The notes under the pieces were generated by a model, which saw only the letters and a program-made list of their open reading frames with translations, did not search any database and was not told where the DNA came from. This document shows, one piece after another, positions 54,995 through 64,000 of a stretch of 64,000 bases of DNA; the first letter of the stretch is position 1; each line of letters opens with the position of its first letter. The position numbers and the translations under genes were made by a program. The stretch comes from Oreohelix idahoensis (Eukaryota; Mollusca; Gastropoda; Stylommatophora; Oreohelicidae): the NCBI GenBank assembly GCA_024509875.1, contig JAMPIV010011333.1:434001-498000 (forward strand), given 5' to 3'.

Positions 54995-57378
54995 ATGGGG
55001 ATTAGGGTCAAACCCGAACTGTGGACAGAAAATTTTGCACCAAGCAATTATCGAAAAAATAGAAATAAGCAAACTCTCAGATTGGGATGCTGGAACGTCC
55101 GGACTATGTTGACTGGACTATCCGAAAACCTACAGGATGTAAACGATGTAAGGAAGACAGCCATAATTAATGATGAGCTTAAACGACTTCAGGTGGATAT
55201 AGCTGCACTTCAGGAAACGCGCCTGGCGGGCTCTGGAATGGTGAGCAAGAAGGACTACACATTTTATTGGCAAGGGAAAGATCTTGATAAAGCTAGAGAA
55301 CACGGAGTAGGTTTTGCGGTCAAAAAATCGCTAACTAACATGGTTGAACCAGGCTAGAATGGATCAGAACGCCTGTTAACGCTCCGCCTGCAAACTAGCA
55401 CAGGTCCCATCACCCTTGTCAATGTGTATGCTCCTACTCTGTACTCTGCATCAGAAGCTAAAGATGAGTTCTACGAGAATCTAGCAGCAGTAATCAAAAG
55501 AATACCTAGGCATGATCAGCTTGTTCTCCTTGGTGACTTTAACGCTAGAGTGGGTGCCGATAATGTTTCATGGCCTTCATGTCTGGGCAGGTTTGGTATT
55601 GGCAAGATGAATGAAAATGGACAACGGCTCTTAGAGTTGTGCGTCCACCATGACCTCTGCGTGACCAACACCTACTTTCAGACAAAACCCCAGCATAAGG
55701 TGTCATGGAGACACCCACGATCCAAGCACTGGCACCAACTTGACCTGATTCTCGTCAGAAGGCCACTCCTCAGGTCTGTGCTCTCCACGCGCTCGTACCA
55801 TAGTGCAGACTGTGACACAGATCACTCCTTGGTTTGCTGCAAAATCAGAGCACAACCAAGAAAACTCTATCGTGTCAGACATGAAGGGAAACCACGCATT
55901 GATACCAGCAAGATGTCAGACCCTTTCATGATCGCTCAATTCACTGCGACCTTCAAGAAAGTGCTCAGTAGCCCTCAGCATGGTGATACTATTACAGAGA
56001 ACTGGGAGCATCTACGGAACACCATTCAAAGTACTGCACTTGCCACCTTTGGTAAGAAAACAGCAAAGTCAAATGACTGGTTTGACGCTTCATCAGATGT
56101 GATGGCACCTGTTATTGAAGCTAAGCGCAGTGCTATGAATGAATACAAACGTTCACCGAGTGCCAGAACCCTACAGATCCTGAGGGCTACGAGAAGCAAA
56201 GTTCAACAAACTGCTCGACGCTGTGCAAATGACTATTGGCTCCAGCTCAGTGAGAGCATCCAGATCGCAGCGCAAACAAGCAACATTAGACAAATGTATG
56301 ACGGTATAAAGAAAGCACTTGGCCCCCATAAAAGTAAGACGGCACCGCTAAAAACCATCAGCGGAGAGAAGCTAACCGATAAGGGTAAGCAGATGGAGAG
56401 GTGGGTCGAGCACTACTCTGAGCTTTACGCTAGAGACAATACCGTTACGCCTGCAGCCTTTGATGCTGTCAATAGTCTGCCAACTATGGAGGAGCTGGAT
56501 GCCGAACCAACATTAAAGGAACTCAGTAAGGCCATTGATAGCTTGGCCTCTGGCAAAGCACCAGGCAGTGATGGGATCCCTCCTGATTTAATCAAATGCT
56601 GTAAGAGCACGCTATTACATCCCCTGCATAGGATGCTGTGCCAGTGCTGGGAAGAGACAACTATTCCTCAAGACATGCGAGATGCCAAGATTGTAACACT
56701 GTATAAAAATAAAGGAGACAGAAGTGATTGCAATAACTACAGAACCATCTCTCTTCTTAGTATTGTTGGTAAGGTTTTTGCCAAAGTCATCTTAATGCGA
56801 CTACACAAGTTAGCTGAGCGCATATATCCAGAGTCACAGTGTGGATTCCGAGCTGGCAGATCAACAACAGACATGATCTTCTCTCTCCGCCAGCTTCAGG
56901 AAAAATCAAGAGAGCAGAAAAGACCATTATATATCGCCTTTATAGACCTCACAAAAGCATTCGACCTGGTTAGTAGGGATGGACTCTTTAAAATCCTCCT
57001 GAAAATAGGCTGCCCTTCTAAAATGCTCGAAATGATAAAGTCATTCCATGACGACATGAAGGGAACAGTCCAATATGCTGGAAGCACGTCACAGCCCTTT
57101 GATATACGAAGTGGCGTTAAACAAGGCTGTGTTCTGGCTCCGACCCTCTTCGGAATCTTCTTTGCCTTACTCTTGAAACATGCATTCAGAGATGCAACTG
57201 AAGGAATAGGCCTTCACACTAGGTCAGATGGCCGTCTGTTTAATCTTTCAAGGCTGAAGGCAAAAACAATAATCAGAAGGGTCACTATAAGAGACTTGTT
57301 GTTCGCTGATGATGCTGCAGTCGTCACTCAAAGCCAACAGGAGCTTCAGAGCTTGATGAATCCCTTCACTAAAGCATG
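54995..57378 (+). pseudogene. RTE-like LINE endonuclease-RT, 5' part, split by Gypsy-A
   Basis: ATG 54995. APE-type endonuclease: LGCWNVRTMLTGL, IAALQETRLAGSG, VNVYAPTL, LVLLGDFNARVG, HQLDLILVRR, DCDTDHSLV. Then RT: LASGKAPGSDGIPPDLIKCC, NYRTISLLSIVGKVFAKVIL, QCGFRAGRSTTDMIFSLRQL, AFIDLTKAFDLVSRDGLFK, GVKQGCVLAPTLFGIFF, LLFADDAAVV (catalytic FADD intact). One in-frame TAG at 55355-55357 within the endonuclease; otherwise one frame is open up to 57378, where Gypsy-A interrupts codon TG|C. The frame resumes at 63617. Known function of the family: target-primed reverse transcription. RTE-like assignment is by block pattern. Confidence 0.93.
57375..57378. repeat. Left target-site duplication of Gypsy-A (CATG)
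   Basis: CATG lies directly before TGTGACAGG and recurs at 63613-63616 after ...CTGTCACA; 4-5 bp is normal for Ty3/gypsy. Confidence 0.93.
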
Positions 57379-57995
57379 TGTGACAGGGGCTAGGTGTTAC
57401 CTCACACCCCAGACCCGTGCACTAAGAAAATTTATAAAGGATCGTTTGACAGGGGTTGCAATTATTGGTTGCTTGCAACCCTCTCAGCAGCAGACTTAAC
57501 AATTCAAGCAATCCAAAGCCTTATGCAGATCAACATTTAATTCTACCGAACACAACCGAACACCAAACGAACAATCCAACAAACAATCAAACGAACACCC
57601 AGTCAGTGTTCATAGACTGTGTGCTCAAGGCATTTACAGCTTGGCTCTTGTGTGTCTTCTTCGTCTGTTCTTACTGGGCGGCTGTCTCAACAATCCCAGT
57701 TTCGCCACTTGCTACCCCTTTTATAAGCCCTGGCCTAACCACTCAATTTACTGCGCGCTTACGCGCATTAATCTGCGCCACACAGATAACACACGCGATT
57801 ATTGCTCCAGAATGCATGAAAACACAGATATACACAACTAGAGCAAAAACACTACTAATATGTAGGCTTATTATGGCCTTGTAATAAATCTGCTTGAAGA
57901 TAACGTGATCAAAAGGCACTAAACCACATAGACAACATGACTGCCCAGATGGGGCCAGCGCCGAGAACGACAGATCTCAAGATGGCGCTGTCACA
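57379..57995 (-). repeat. Gypsy-A 3' LTR
   Basis: 617 bp, TGTGACAGG...GCTGTCACA. Differs from the 5' LTR in CCCAGTTTCG (here) against CCCAATTTCG and TTATAAGCCC against TTATAGGCCC. Confidence 0.97.
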
Positions 57996-58010
57996 TATTC
58001 CCCGCCTGAT
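57996..58010 (-). promoter_or_regulatory. Gypsy-A polypurine tract
   Basis: On the minus strand AGGCGGGGAATA abuts the 3' LTR. Confidence 0.7.
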
Positions 58011-58034
58011 TTTGTTGTCGTCCCGACAACTGCA

Positions 58035-61000
58035 CTAAGCTATGCGCTTCAGTCGTATTCTCTCAGAACGTCTCGGGGCAGGACCTTCTATCGGCTGCAG
58101 GGCATACCAGCCTGGTTCGGGCGTTAAATCATTTTCGTCCTCCCTAGGGTCTGTCTCCTCTGGCAAAGCTGGTGCTTCAGGTAGGCCTAGTGTCGTATCT
58201 ATCAAGTCTGGTGAATCATCTTTGTCTTTACTACGTCTGAGTTCGTTGCCAGTGACTCTAATGCCCGGACTCGCTCTGTCTGTTCGCTGGATGACATACG
58301 GACCTCCTGTCATTGTGGGAGCCCGAATAACAATGTACTCCTCTTCTGACCACATGTCACGAATTTTGGATCTCTCAGCGTAGTGCATTCTTTTCCTCAC
58401 CAATTGTCCCACCTGTAGTGGAGTAGAACACGGCAGCTTGTCACATCTCTCTTTCCGTACTGCTGCCAACTTCTGCAACCGTGCCTCTGCTCTTACGTGC
58501 GCCTCCCGTAACCTGGAAAGGTGCCCTTCAAGCCACTGGTCAACTGTAGCTGGTTCTTCGTCCTCTGTTGAATGGCCCAATATGAAATCGACGGGCATTT
58601 TCGGCTCCCTCCCAAACAAAAGATAGTAAGGGGAGTAACCCGTAGACGCATGGGGAGTAGCGTTGTAGACTGCAAGGACCTCTGCCAGGTGGTCAGACCA
58701 TCTCCGTTTCTCAATGGTGGACAATGGCCTTAAGAGATCATGCAACGTCCTGTTAAACCGCTCACACTGGCCATTTCCACGAGGGTTGTATGCCGTCGTT
58801 CGACTTTTCTCGACGCCATATACTCTGCACAGTTCGGATATGACAGCCGATTCGAAATTTCTACCCTGGTCGGAATGAAGCCTCTGCGGCACCCCTAGGT
58901 ACAAAAACCACTTTTCTACCAACGTTCGGGCCACGGTGGTTGCTTTTTGGTCTCTGGTTGGGACGGCAACTGCAAACTTGCTAAATACATCAGTCATAAT
59001 GAGTACATTCTCGTAGCCTCGTGCGTCTTTTTCCAGCAGCGTAAAGTCCATGGCGACTACCTCAAAAGGCTTGGATGCCAGCAGATTTCCCGATGGACCT
59101 TGGATCTTGAGATGCGGGGCTTTTGCTATATTGCATCTACTGCACCTTCTGCAGAATGTCTCTACATCACACGTTATGCCATCCCAGAAACATCTGTTCC
59201 TCAGTATCTGCAACATGCGATCACGACCCTGATGGCCAGTTTTGTGCACTGCCTCCAGAACTCGCGTTTTTAAAGATTCTGGAACCACAAGTTGCGTGAT
59301 CTTAGTCCCATTTGGTCCGCTTACTGTCCGATACAGCAAGCCTCCAATTAGTGTTAAGCGCCTACGCTGCCTTAGTAACTTCTTTGCTGGCTTCGATAAT
59401 CTCCTCGTCCCCTCCTTGGGCAATCTAGTACCATCTCTCATAATTCTGGAGACTGTCATAATATCAGTATCAGCCTCCTGCAATGCTAACAGTTCTTCAA
59501 GAGAATAGGATGGAAACGTTTGTGACGCACCTGTGCCTGGATCCGGGCCCGGTGCATCTCCCATCTCCACTGCTCCACACATGGCTCTTAACTCCACATT
59601 CCGCAGCAAACCTAACCTTGGGGGTATAGTTGTTGAGCGAGCTGGCACTAATGCTATGTGACTGATGGCAACATCATCATCTTCATCGGTGTGTTCTGGA
59701 TTCTCTATAGGATACCGAGAGAGGTAGTCAGCATTTCCGTTCGCTCTACCTGCCTTGTGTTTGATAGAGTAATTAAACATCGACATCTGTGCTATCCACC
59801 TCTGTTCGATTGCGCCAAGCTTAGACTTTTGCCACAGAGCCAAACTCCTGTTGTCAGTAAACACCTCAACTTGAGCACCGAGCAGATAACTCCTGAACTT
59901 TTCCGTCATAGCCCATTTCATACTTAGCAGTTCAAGTTTCATGCTACTTTTGGCATTTTTCTCTGATGGTCGCAGAGTGCGACTGGCATATGCTAACACC
60001 CTTTTCTTGCCATCTTGCACTTGTGACAGCACGGCTCCCAATCCCTGGTATGAGGAATCCACTTTCAGTATAAAGGGCACAGAAAAATCTGGGAAACCAA
60101 GAAGAGGGGTAGACGTAAGCATAGCTTTCAACTGCTTAAAAGCAACATCACACTCTTGGGTCCACAGTTCTCCTATGGCAGTTTTCCTGGACCTTCGTTT
60201 ACCCTGTGGATCTTGGTCTTCATTTAACTGAGCAACCAGTTCATGCAGTGGGCGTGCTATAATGGCAAACCCGGGCACAAACCTCCGATAATAACTGGCA
60301 AGACCGAGGAATGCACGTAACTCTGTCTGTGTTCTGGGTATTGATGCCCTTGTAATAGCTTGTATCTTATCCTCCATCGCTCCAATGCCCTCTTCAGACA
60401 CCGTATGACCCAAAAATTCCACCTTCGGCTTGCAGAAATGACATTTAGCTGCATTCAATTTCAGGCCTAGTTGTTGCAACCGCTGGAACACTTTTTCAAG
60501 CCGCCGCAGGTGTTCTGCAAAGCCGGTTGAATACACAAGAATGTCATCTAGATAGACCAGTAACAGCTGGAACATCATATCATGCATGGAACTCTGCATC
60601 AGTCGCTGAAAAGTACTGGCCGAATTAGCTAGTCCCATGGGCATTCTAGTGTACTCATACAATCCAAATGGGGTGGTGAACGCCGTTTTCTCTTGATCCT
60701 CTGCCCTCATAGCTACCTGATAGTAGCCACTTGCTAGATCTAGTGAAGAAAATATTTTTGCTCCTCCTAAAGCATCTAAATATTCCTCCACACGAGGAAG
60801 AGGGTAGGCGTCCTTTTTGGTCTTGGCATTGACAGCTCTGAAGTCTACACATAATCGCAGTTTGCCATCTTTCTTCCTCACGAGCACAATAGGCGAAGCC
60901 CAGGGGCTTGAACTTTCTCTTATAATTTGTTTGTCGAGGAGACCCCGAAGGTGGTCTTGCACCACTTTGTAGAAAGCTGGAGGAATTCGCCTGTAGGGTT

Positions 61001-62834
61001 GTTTTACTGGAGTATCATCCGTCAACTGAATCGAATGAGATACCTTACTTGTATACCCTACATCATTCTCATCTTTAGCGAAAAGGCTGTTATATTGTTG
61101 TAGTAACTTCTGTAGTTGGCGCTTTTCGTCCTGGCTGCCTTCAAACCCATTTAAATCAACTGGGCTGCAAACAGGTACCCTGGCTGGGCATCCCGGCTGT
61201 GCAGATATCTCCACTTCCTGGGCTCCAACAACTCTGAAGTGTCTCTCATAGTCTGCGCATGCCTCAGAAAGTTCTCCAACTTGAGTACCCCTAGCCAGCA
61301 AAAGGTCTTCATCTCCAAGATTTACTGCTTGGACCTGACAGAACCTTCCTCTGAGTACAGTTAGTGTGTGACATATAACCAGCCCTTTATGGTCTAAGTC
61401 TCTTGAGGGTTCAAAAAGCACTGTCTTCTCTAATCTGGAGCCTCTTCTACATTTCATCTGTATAGTAGCGATCGAGCGAGCTGGTATGTAGGTTTTTCTT
61501 CCTCCTGCAACCCACACCTTCACTCTATCTAACATTACCTCTTGTGTGTCTTTTCCAGGAGCTTGCCATTTGAGGAAGCTGTGGATGTTCTTTACTTCCG
61601 CCAGTATGTTGGTGCCTATTATACCAGGCGCTTTGTCAGGCCCATTCACACTTTTAACTACATAGATGCCACAGTTCTTGACATGGCACTCCCCAATTTT
61701 GACGTCAACCACTAGATGGCCAGCATAAGGAATCGTGACACCATTGGCAGCAGTTAGTCGTACCCATTTACTTTCATCCAGGGCCAGATCTCCAAAAAGC
61801 TGCTGAAAGCACTGTTCCGTAACAGTTGAAACTTGCGACCCAGTATCAAGAATACACCTGACTTTCTTCCCTGCTATTAGTACATCACATTCCGGTCGAC
61901 CACCAACCATCTTTATCTCTGAGCCATTCTGTTCCCTTTCCTTAACCTGACTCCCAGCCGCAGAGGAATCTAGTTTAATGCCTGTGGATATCGATTCTGT
62001 ACGTGGCCTTAGTCTTCTGCGTCTAAAACAGCGAACTGTCCTGGTACGTCCCCCCTGCTCCTGAGACATCGCATCAATTTTAGCCTCTAATCGAGCCACC
62101 TGTGCTCTCAGCCGCTCTACTTCTGCGCCTAATGCGTGTATATCGGGTACCGTCACGGTATTTACTACTCCGACGCTGGCAACACCAGCCCCAGGGGCGT
62201 GTTCAATCTCTAAAAACCGTAGGGCATAGTCCCTCACCGACTTAAACGATGCTGTAGGCTCCTTAAAGATCATTTCCTTTGCAAGCTTTCTTACTAGGTC
62301 ATCTCTCAGACAAGCAGCAAACTGGTCACGAAGAAAGGATGGCGCCAAAGGAGTGACATTGTTCTGCTTTTGTGCCCTTACAACACTTTCAAACACCTCG
62401 TGAATGCGATGGGAGAATTCCCAAAGAGACTCCCTTGCACCTTGCCGGGTAGAGTAGAACGCGGCCATTACTTCTGGGATGCTCCGACGCTCCCCATACA
62501 CCCTAAGAATGGAATGTAGCATTGCTTCTGGGTCACCGTCATCAGCCTGAATCCTCAGCTCCCTACGGACACTTGGGGTCACACTGTCAAGAATAACATC
62601 TGCCTGGTCCTCTTTACTCATCATCCCTACTCTCCAGGCAGCTCTCACCTCTCTGACATATTCCTCAGCCGTAGGACCCGTGCGCTCCCCAAAGCACCGC
62701 ACTCTCTTGTGAGTAGGTACCACGATGTACTGTACTCGTTCTGGTTGACGATCCAGCCCTACTACAGGGTCATCCACCTCAGCCACATCTTCGTTATCAG
62801 TTCTACTAGCAGCACGTGTGTTGCGTGCCGCCAT
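58035..62834 (-). CDS. Gypsy-A gag-pol polyprotein, intact
   Basis: ATG 62834 (MAARNTRAASRTDNEDVAEV; an upstream TTG reading is unnecessary), 1599 codons without a break. Gag: capsid-like helical region (TAEEYVREVRAAWRVG, FLRDQFAACLRDDLVRKL), coiled coil (EVERLRAQVARLEAKIDAMS), then an Arg-rich RCFRRRRLRPR where a CCHC knuckle would be expected. Protease CILDTGSQVSTV. RT RAVNAKTKKDAYPLPRVEEY, LDLASGYYQVAM, MPMGLANSASTFQRLM, VYLDDILVYS, VEFLGHTV. RNase H ILKVDSSYQGLGAVLS, KLELLSMKWAM, FTDNRSLAL. Integrase HKTGHQGRDRML, CRRCSRCN, VVAMDFTL, LHSDQGRNFES, GQCERFNRTLHDLL. All catalytic residues present; RT-RNase H-integrase order is the usual one. The fused single frame implies no Gag/Pol frameshift. 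Confidence 0.97.
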   Translation of the reverse strand: MAARNTRAASRTDNEDVAEVDDPVVGLDRQPERVQYIVVPTHKRVRCFGERTGPTAEEYVREVRAAWRVGMMSKEDQADVILDSVTPSVRRELRIQADDGDPEAMLHSILRVYGERRSIPEVMAAFYSTRQGARESLWEFSHRIHEVFESVVRAQKQNNVTPLAPSFLRDQFAACLRDDLVRKLAKEMIFKEPTASFKSVRDYALRFLEIEHAPGAGVASVGVVNTVTVPDIHALGAEVERLRAQVARLEAKIDAMSQEQGGRTRTVRCFRRRRLRPRTESISTGIKLDSSAAGSQVKEREQNGSEIKMVGGRPECDVLIAGKKVRCILDTGSQVSTVTEQCFQQLFGDLALDESKWVRLTAANGVTIPYAGHLVVDVKIGECHVKNCGIYVVKSVNGPDKAPGIIGTNILAEVKNIHSFLKWQAPGKDTQEVMLDRVKVWVAGGRKTYIPARSIATIQMKCRRGSRLEKTVLFEPSRDLDHKGLVICHTLTVLRGRFCQVQAVNLGDEDLLLARGTQVGELSEACADYERHFRVVGAQEVEISAQPGCPARVPVCSPVDLNGFEGSQDEKRQLQKLLQQYNSLFAKDENDVGYTSKVSHSIQLTDDTPVKQPYRRIPPAFYKVVQDHLRGLLDKQIIRESSSPWASPIVLVRKKDGKLRLCVDFRAVNAKTKKDAYPLPRVEEYLDALGGAKIFSSLDLASGYYQVAMRAEDQEKTAFTTPFGLYEYTRMPMGLANSASTFQRLMQSSMHDMMFQLLLVYLDDILVYSTGFAEHLRRLEKVFQRLQQLGLKLNAAKCHFCKPKVEFLGHTVSEEGIGAMEDKIQAITRASIPRTQTELRAFLGLASYYRRFVPGFAIIARPLHELVAQLNEDQDPQGKRRSRKTAIGELWTQECDVAFKQLKAMLTSTPLLGFPDFSVPFILKVDSSYQGLGAVLSQVQDGKKRVLAYASRTLRPSEKNAKSSMKLELLSMKWAMTEKFRSYLLGAQVEVFTDNRSLALWQKSKLGAIEQRWIAQMSMFNYSIKHKAGRANGNADYLSRYPIENPEHTDEDDDVAISHIALVPARSTTIPPRLGLLRNVELRAMCGAVEMGDAPGPDPGTGASQTFPSYSLEELLALQEADTDIMTVSRIMRDGTRLPKEGTRRLSKPAKKLLRQRRRLTLIGGLLYRTVSGPNGTKITQLVVPESLKTRVLEAVHKTGHQGRDRMLQILRNRCFWDGITCDVETFCRRCSRCNIAKAPHLKIQGPSGNLLASKPFEVVAMDFTLLEKDARGYENVLIMTDVFSKFAVAVPTRDQKATTVARTLVEKWFLYLGVPQRLHSDQGRNFESAVISELCRVYGVEKSRTTAYNPRGNGQCERFNRTLHDLLRPLSTIEKRRWSDHLAEVLAVYNATPHASTGYSPYYLLFGREPKMPVDFILGHSTEDEEPATVDQWLEGHLSRLREAHVRAEARLQKLAAVRKERCDKLPCSTPLQVGQLVRKRMHYAERSKIRDMWSEEEYIVIRAPTMTGGPYVIQRTDRASPGIRVTGNELRRSKDKDDSPDLIDTTLGLPEAPALPEETDPREDENDLTPEPGWYALQPIEGPAPRRSERIRLKRIA

Positions 62835-62975
62835 CTTGTTGCTAGTAGAGTTGACTAGAAATCTTGACAAACTGGATGATCCCGTCCCTTGCCTTGCACT
62901 GAACTGGGTGTTCTACTGTTTCGGCTGTTGCTGCTCTGATTGCTGAAGAGTTGCTTCACTGCGTGCTGTCTGTCA

Positions 62976-62993
62976 ATCCTGTCGACGACGCCA
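62976..62993 (-). promoter_or_regulatory. Gypsy-A primer-binding site, probably tRNA-Ser
   Basis: Plus strand AATCCTGTCGACGACGCCA ends two bases before the 5' LTR. It reads like the 3' end of a serine tRNA (GAATCCTG, acceptor strand CGACGAC, discriminator G, CCA). Assignment is by pattern from memory. Confidence 0.6.
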
Positions 62994-62995
62994 CT

Positions 62996-63612
62996 TGTGA
63001 CAGGGGCTAGGTGTTACCTCACACCCCAGACCCGTGCACTAAGAAAATTTATAAAGGATCGTTTGACAGGGGTTGCAATTATTGGTTGCTTGCAACCCTC
63101 TCAGCAGCAGACTTAACAATTCAAGCAATCCAAAGCCTTATGCAGATCAACATTTAATTCTACCGAACACAACCGAACACCAAACGAACAATCCAACAAA
63201 CAATCAAACGAACACCCAGTCAGTGTTCATAGACTGTGTGCTCAAGGCATTTACAGCTTGGCTCTTGTGTGTCTTCTTCGTCTGTTCTTACTGGGCGGCT
63301 GTCTCAACAATCCCAATTTCGCCACTTGCTACCCCTTTTATAGGCCCTGGCCTAACCACTCAATTTACTGCGCGCTTACGCGCATTAATCTGCGCCACAC
63401 AGATAACACACGCGATTATTGCTCCAGAATGCATGAAAACACAGATATACACAACTAGAGCAAAAACACTACTAATATGTAGGCTTATTATGGCCTTGTA
63501 ATAAATCTGCTTGAAGATAACGTGATCAAAAGGCACTAAACCACATAGACAACATGACTGCCCAGATGGGGCCAGCGCCGAGAACGACAGATCTCAAGAT
63601 GGCGCTGTCACA
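62996..63612 (-). repeat. Gypsy-A 5' LTR
   Basis: 617 bp partner of 57379-57995. The 142-codon plus-strand frame in both LTRs begins at TTG and is not supported as a gene. Confidence 0.97.
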
Positions 63613-63616
63613 CATG
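63613..63616. repeat. Right target-site duplication of Gypsy-A (CATG)
   Basis: Matches 57375-57378. Confidence 0.93.
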
Positions 63617-64000
63617 CAAGGACTTTGGCCTCACAATAAGTCTAAAGAAAACGAATGTGCTAAGTCAGGATGTGGGTGCTGCACCAGTTATCACTATCGA
63701 TAACTACGAAGTGGCAGTGGTGCACCACTTCACATACCTAGGGTCTACCATCAATGACAAACTCTCACTGGATACAGAAATCGACAGCCGCATTGGCAAA
63801 GCTGCAGCTACCTTTGCCCGCCTCACATCGCGTGTTTTGGGAAACTCTAAACTCACAATAAAGACCAAAGCTGCGGTATATAATGCCAGCGTCACCAGCA
63901 CACTCCTATATGGCAGCGAGACCTGGACGACCTATGCTAAGCAAGAAAGAAGGCTCAATACCTTCCATTTGCGGTGTCTACGCCGCATCCTCGGCATCTC
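63617..64000 (+). pseudogene. RTE-like LINE RT, 3' part after Gypsy-A, runs off window
   Basis: Continues the 54995-57378 frame exactly once the LTR element and one CATG are discounted: KDFGLTISLKKTNVLSQDVG, HHFTYLGSTINDKLSLDTEI, AAATFARLTSRVLGNSKLTI, YNASVTSTLLYGSETWTTYA, FHLRCLRRILGI. These are the thumb and C-terminal blocks typical of RTE-like proteins. No break up to the window end. The rest of the C-terminus is outside the window. Confidence 0.93.

Larger units (their letters stand above)
57379..63612 (-). mobile_element. Gypsy-A, full-length young Ty3/gypsy element
   Basis: A 6234-bp element with two 617-bp LTRs differing at about two sites, a 4-bp target duplication and a fully open gag-pol. 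It sits on the minus strand inside the RT gene of a plus-strand LINE. All hallmarks of a potentially active, very recent insertion. Confidence 0.97.

Noticed and set aside
57456..57884. 142-codon plus-strand frame present in both Gypsy-A LTRs
   Set aside because: Begins at TTG, runs antisense to the element, and is conserved only because the LTRs are copies of each other.

Overview
The window looks like intergenic, transposon-filled DNA of an animal, most likely a marine invertebrate (a mollusc would fit the mix of RTE-type LINEs, Gmr1-order Ty3/gypsy elements and a Polinton). That is inference from element types; no host gene, rRNA or tRNA gene was recognised. Base composition is AT-rich with long (TA)n, (GA)n, (CT)n and poly-C tracts.

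Layout. 1-2500: decayed RTE-like LINE (+). 3001-5760: a gypsy LTR with the 3' tail of its pol, then an RT-RNase H fragment of another gypsy (both -). 7396-22182: a nearly full-length Polinton/Maverick (14,787 bp) with ~0.5 kb terminal inverted repeats and a perfect 6-bp target duplication (CTCGTG). 22375-26110: LINE fragments and a gypsy integrase fragment (-). 28262-38185: Gypsy-B (-), full length, 1334-bp LTRs, 5-bp duplication GGTTG, one nonsense codon. 38380-41925: LINE 3' fragment, microsatellite and an 83-88-bp tandem array. 42200-52186: Gypsy-C (-), an older, broken relative of Gypsy-B carrying a ~1.2-kb insertion. 54244-64000: RTE-like LINE (+), split by Gypsy-A (57379-63612, -), which has near-identical 617-bp LTRs, duplication CATG and an open 1599-codon gag-pol.

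The Polinton is the main object. A leftward gene encodes C2H2 fingers, an OTU-like cysteine-protease-like module and a protein-primed family B DNA polymerase. A rightward compact cluster encodes the packaging ATPase, a small basic GGFL protein, a conserved short protein, integrase with chromodomain, a membrane protein, minor capsid, a pVI-like virion protein, major capsid, adenain-like protease and, at the right end, a protein that looks like the PC4 single-stranded-DNA-binding fold. Major capsid, protease, pVI-like and PC4-like frames are open; polymerase, ATPase, integrase, membrane protein and minor capsid are broken. The copy therefore looks non-autonomous, although part of the virion module is still readable.

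Gypsy-B and Gypsy-C place integrase before reverse transcriptase (Gmr1-like order) and share an unusual CxxC...CGH motif in Gag. Gypsy-A has the usual RT-RNase H-integrase order. Symbols are left empty because none of these are named host genes.
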